Origin: Rhizorhabdus sp.
GTDB lineage: Bacteria; Pseudomonadota; Alphaproteobacteria; Sphingomonadales; Sphingomonadaceae
Direction of reading: 5' to 3'
Length of the DNA stretch: 5,670 bases
NCBI GenBank assembly: GCA_004297635.1
Contig: SCUQ01000231.1
Coordinates: 1-5,670 of the forward strand
Below, piece by piece: positions 5,328-5,670 of the stretch; within the stretch, counting starts at the first letter, position 1; every line of letters begins with the position of its first letter. A program made the position numbers and the translations under genes. The notes under the pieces were generated by a model. That model was not told where the DNA came from and searched no databases. It saw only the letters and a list, made by a program, of their open reading frames with translations.

Positions 5328-5356
5328 CGTCATGCCGAAACAGGTTCAGCATGACG
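5328..5356. repeat. REP-like 29-nt hairpin between ctpA and dsbB
   Basis: CGTCATGC (5328-5335) and GCATGACG (5349-5356) are perfect inverted repeats; inside them GAA pairs with TTC after one C-A mismatch, around a five-base ACAGG loop. The stem is thus 12 positions with 11 pairs. I recall the related motif CGTCATGCTGAACTTG as a frequent intergenic repeat in sphingomonads, so a dispersed REP-like sequence is likely. It could protect the 3' end of ctpA mRNA or weaken read-through into dsbB. No T-run follows, so it is not a standard intrinsic terminator. Confidence 0.6.
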
Positions 5357-5379
5357 TTCGAAATTGGTATGCGCCTTCG

Positions 5380-5670
5380 ATGACCCGTTTCGCCCAGGCC
5401 CGGCTCGCTGCCCTGCTCATTCCGACGGCGCTGATGGCGGGGGCGCTGGGTTCGCAATATATCGGCCATCTCTTCCCGTGCGAGATGTGCCACTGGCAGC
5501 GCTGGCCGCATTATGCCGCGATCGCGCTGGCCGCCCTCGCCTTCCTCGTCCCCGAAAAACCGGCCGGCCGCGTCCTCGTCGGCCTTGCCGTCGCCGCGAT
5601 CCTCGCCAGCGGCCTGATCGGCATCTTCCACGCCGGGGTGGAATATCATTTCTGGCAAGGCATCACCCGC
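5380..5670 (+). CDS. dsbB: Disulfide bond formation protein B (DsbB-like), 5' part (runs off right edge)
   Basis: I read 97 codons open to the window edge from ATG 5380. DsbB is an inner-membrane protein that re-oxidises DsbA and passes the electrons to quinone. Visible parts are a first membrane segment (about residues 9-31), then the first periplasmic redox pair Cys34-Glu-Met-Cys37 in the motif PCEMCHWQRWPHY, a second membrane segment (about 45-58), a short loop with EKPAGR, and a third segment (about 65-84) leading to GIFHAGVEYHFWQG, a typical DsbB run before the second periplasmic loop. Arg41 sits four residues after the second Cys, like the quinone-site Arg48 of E. coli DsbB. The second cysteine pair lies beyond the edge. 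No good ribosome binding site precedes 5380. An in-frame ATG at 5332, inside the hairpin, would add 16 hydrophilic residues and is less likely. The gene starts 74 bp after ctpA. Confidence 0.88.
   Translation, partial: MTRFAQARLAALLIPTALMAGALGSQYIGHLFPCEMCHWQRWPHYAAIALAALAFLVPEKPAGRVLVGLAVAAILASGLIGIFHAGVEYHFWQGITR

Noticed and set aside
5224..5658. 144-codon minus-strand frame opposite the ctpA end and dsbB
   Set aside because: It spans the 3' end of ctpA, the hairpin and DsbB with its CxxC motif, all of which are convincing on the plus strand.

Overview
The window is GC-rich and looks like ordinary chromosome of an alphaproteobacterium, most likely a sphingomonad (order Sphingomonadales). 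This placement is inferred from remembered family resemblance of the proteins, from the nadD-rsfS-rlmH-envC-ctpA gene order that I recall from Alphaproteobacteria, and from two palindromic elements of a kind I recall in sphingomonad genomes. No database search was possible.

Layout. On the minus strand, 1-334 is the 5' part of lolA (outer-membrane lipoprotein carrier), running off the left edge. A short divergent intergenic region (335-442) separates it from a plus-strand run that fills the rest of the window: a small HExxH metallopeptidase-like protein (443-973); nadD (970-1602, ATGA overlap with the gene before); rsfS (1611-2012, TTG start); rlmH (2043-2465, TTG start); envC (start placed at 2606, end 3802); ctpA (3962-5305); and the 5' part of a dsbB-like gene (5380 to the right edge). 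Spacing is tight from 443 to 2465, which suggests one transcript. Gaps of 140 bp (before envC), 159 bp (before ctpA) and 74 bp (before dsbB) each hold a palindromic structure. No gap exceeds 300 bases.

How the genes fit together. NadD makes nicotinate adenine dinucleotide for NAD synthesis. RsfS and RlmH both act on the large ribosomal subunit: RsfS blocks subunit joining and RlmH methylates 23S rRNA. EnvC, CtpA, LolA and DsbB all work in or on the envelope: amidase activation at division, periplasmic proteolysis, lipoprotein transport and disulfide re-oxidation. The cluster therefore joins growth and translation control to envelope maintenance.

Points of interest. The strongest is a 131-bp near-palindromic, MITE-like element (2480-2610) that fills the rlmH-envC gap. 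Its right terminal repeat contains the apparent Shine-Dalgarno sequence and ATG of envC. Others are the poorly described HExxH protein translationally linked to nadD, a Gly-to-Ser change in the HxGH signature of NadD, a catalytically dead LytM domain in EnvC, overlapping palindromes upstream of ctpA, and a REP-like hairpin before dsbB. I see no tRNA, rRNA, CRISPR array, phage or defence genes, and nothing that amounts to a clearly new multi-gene system.
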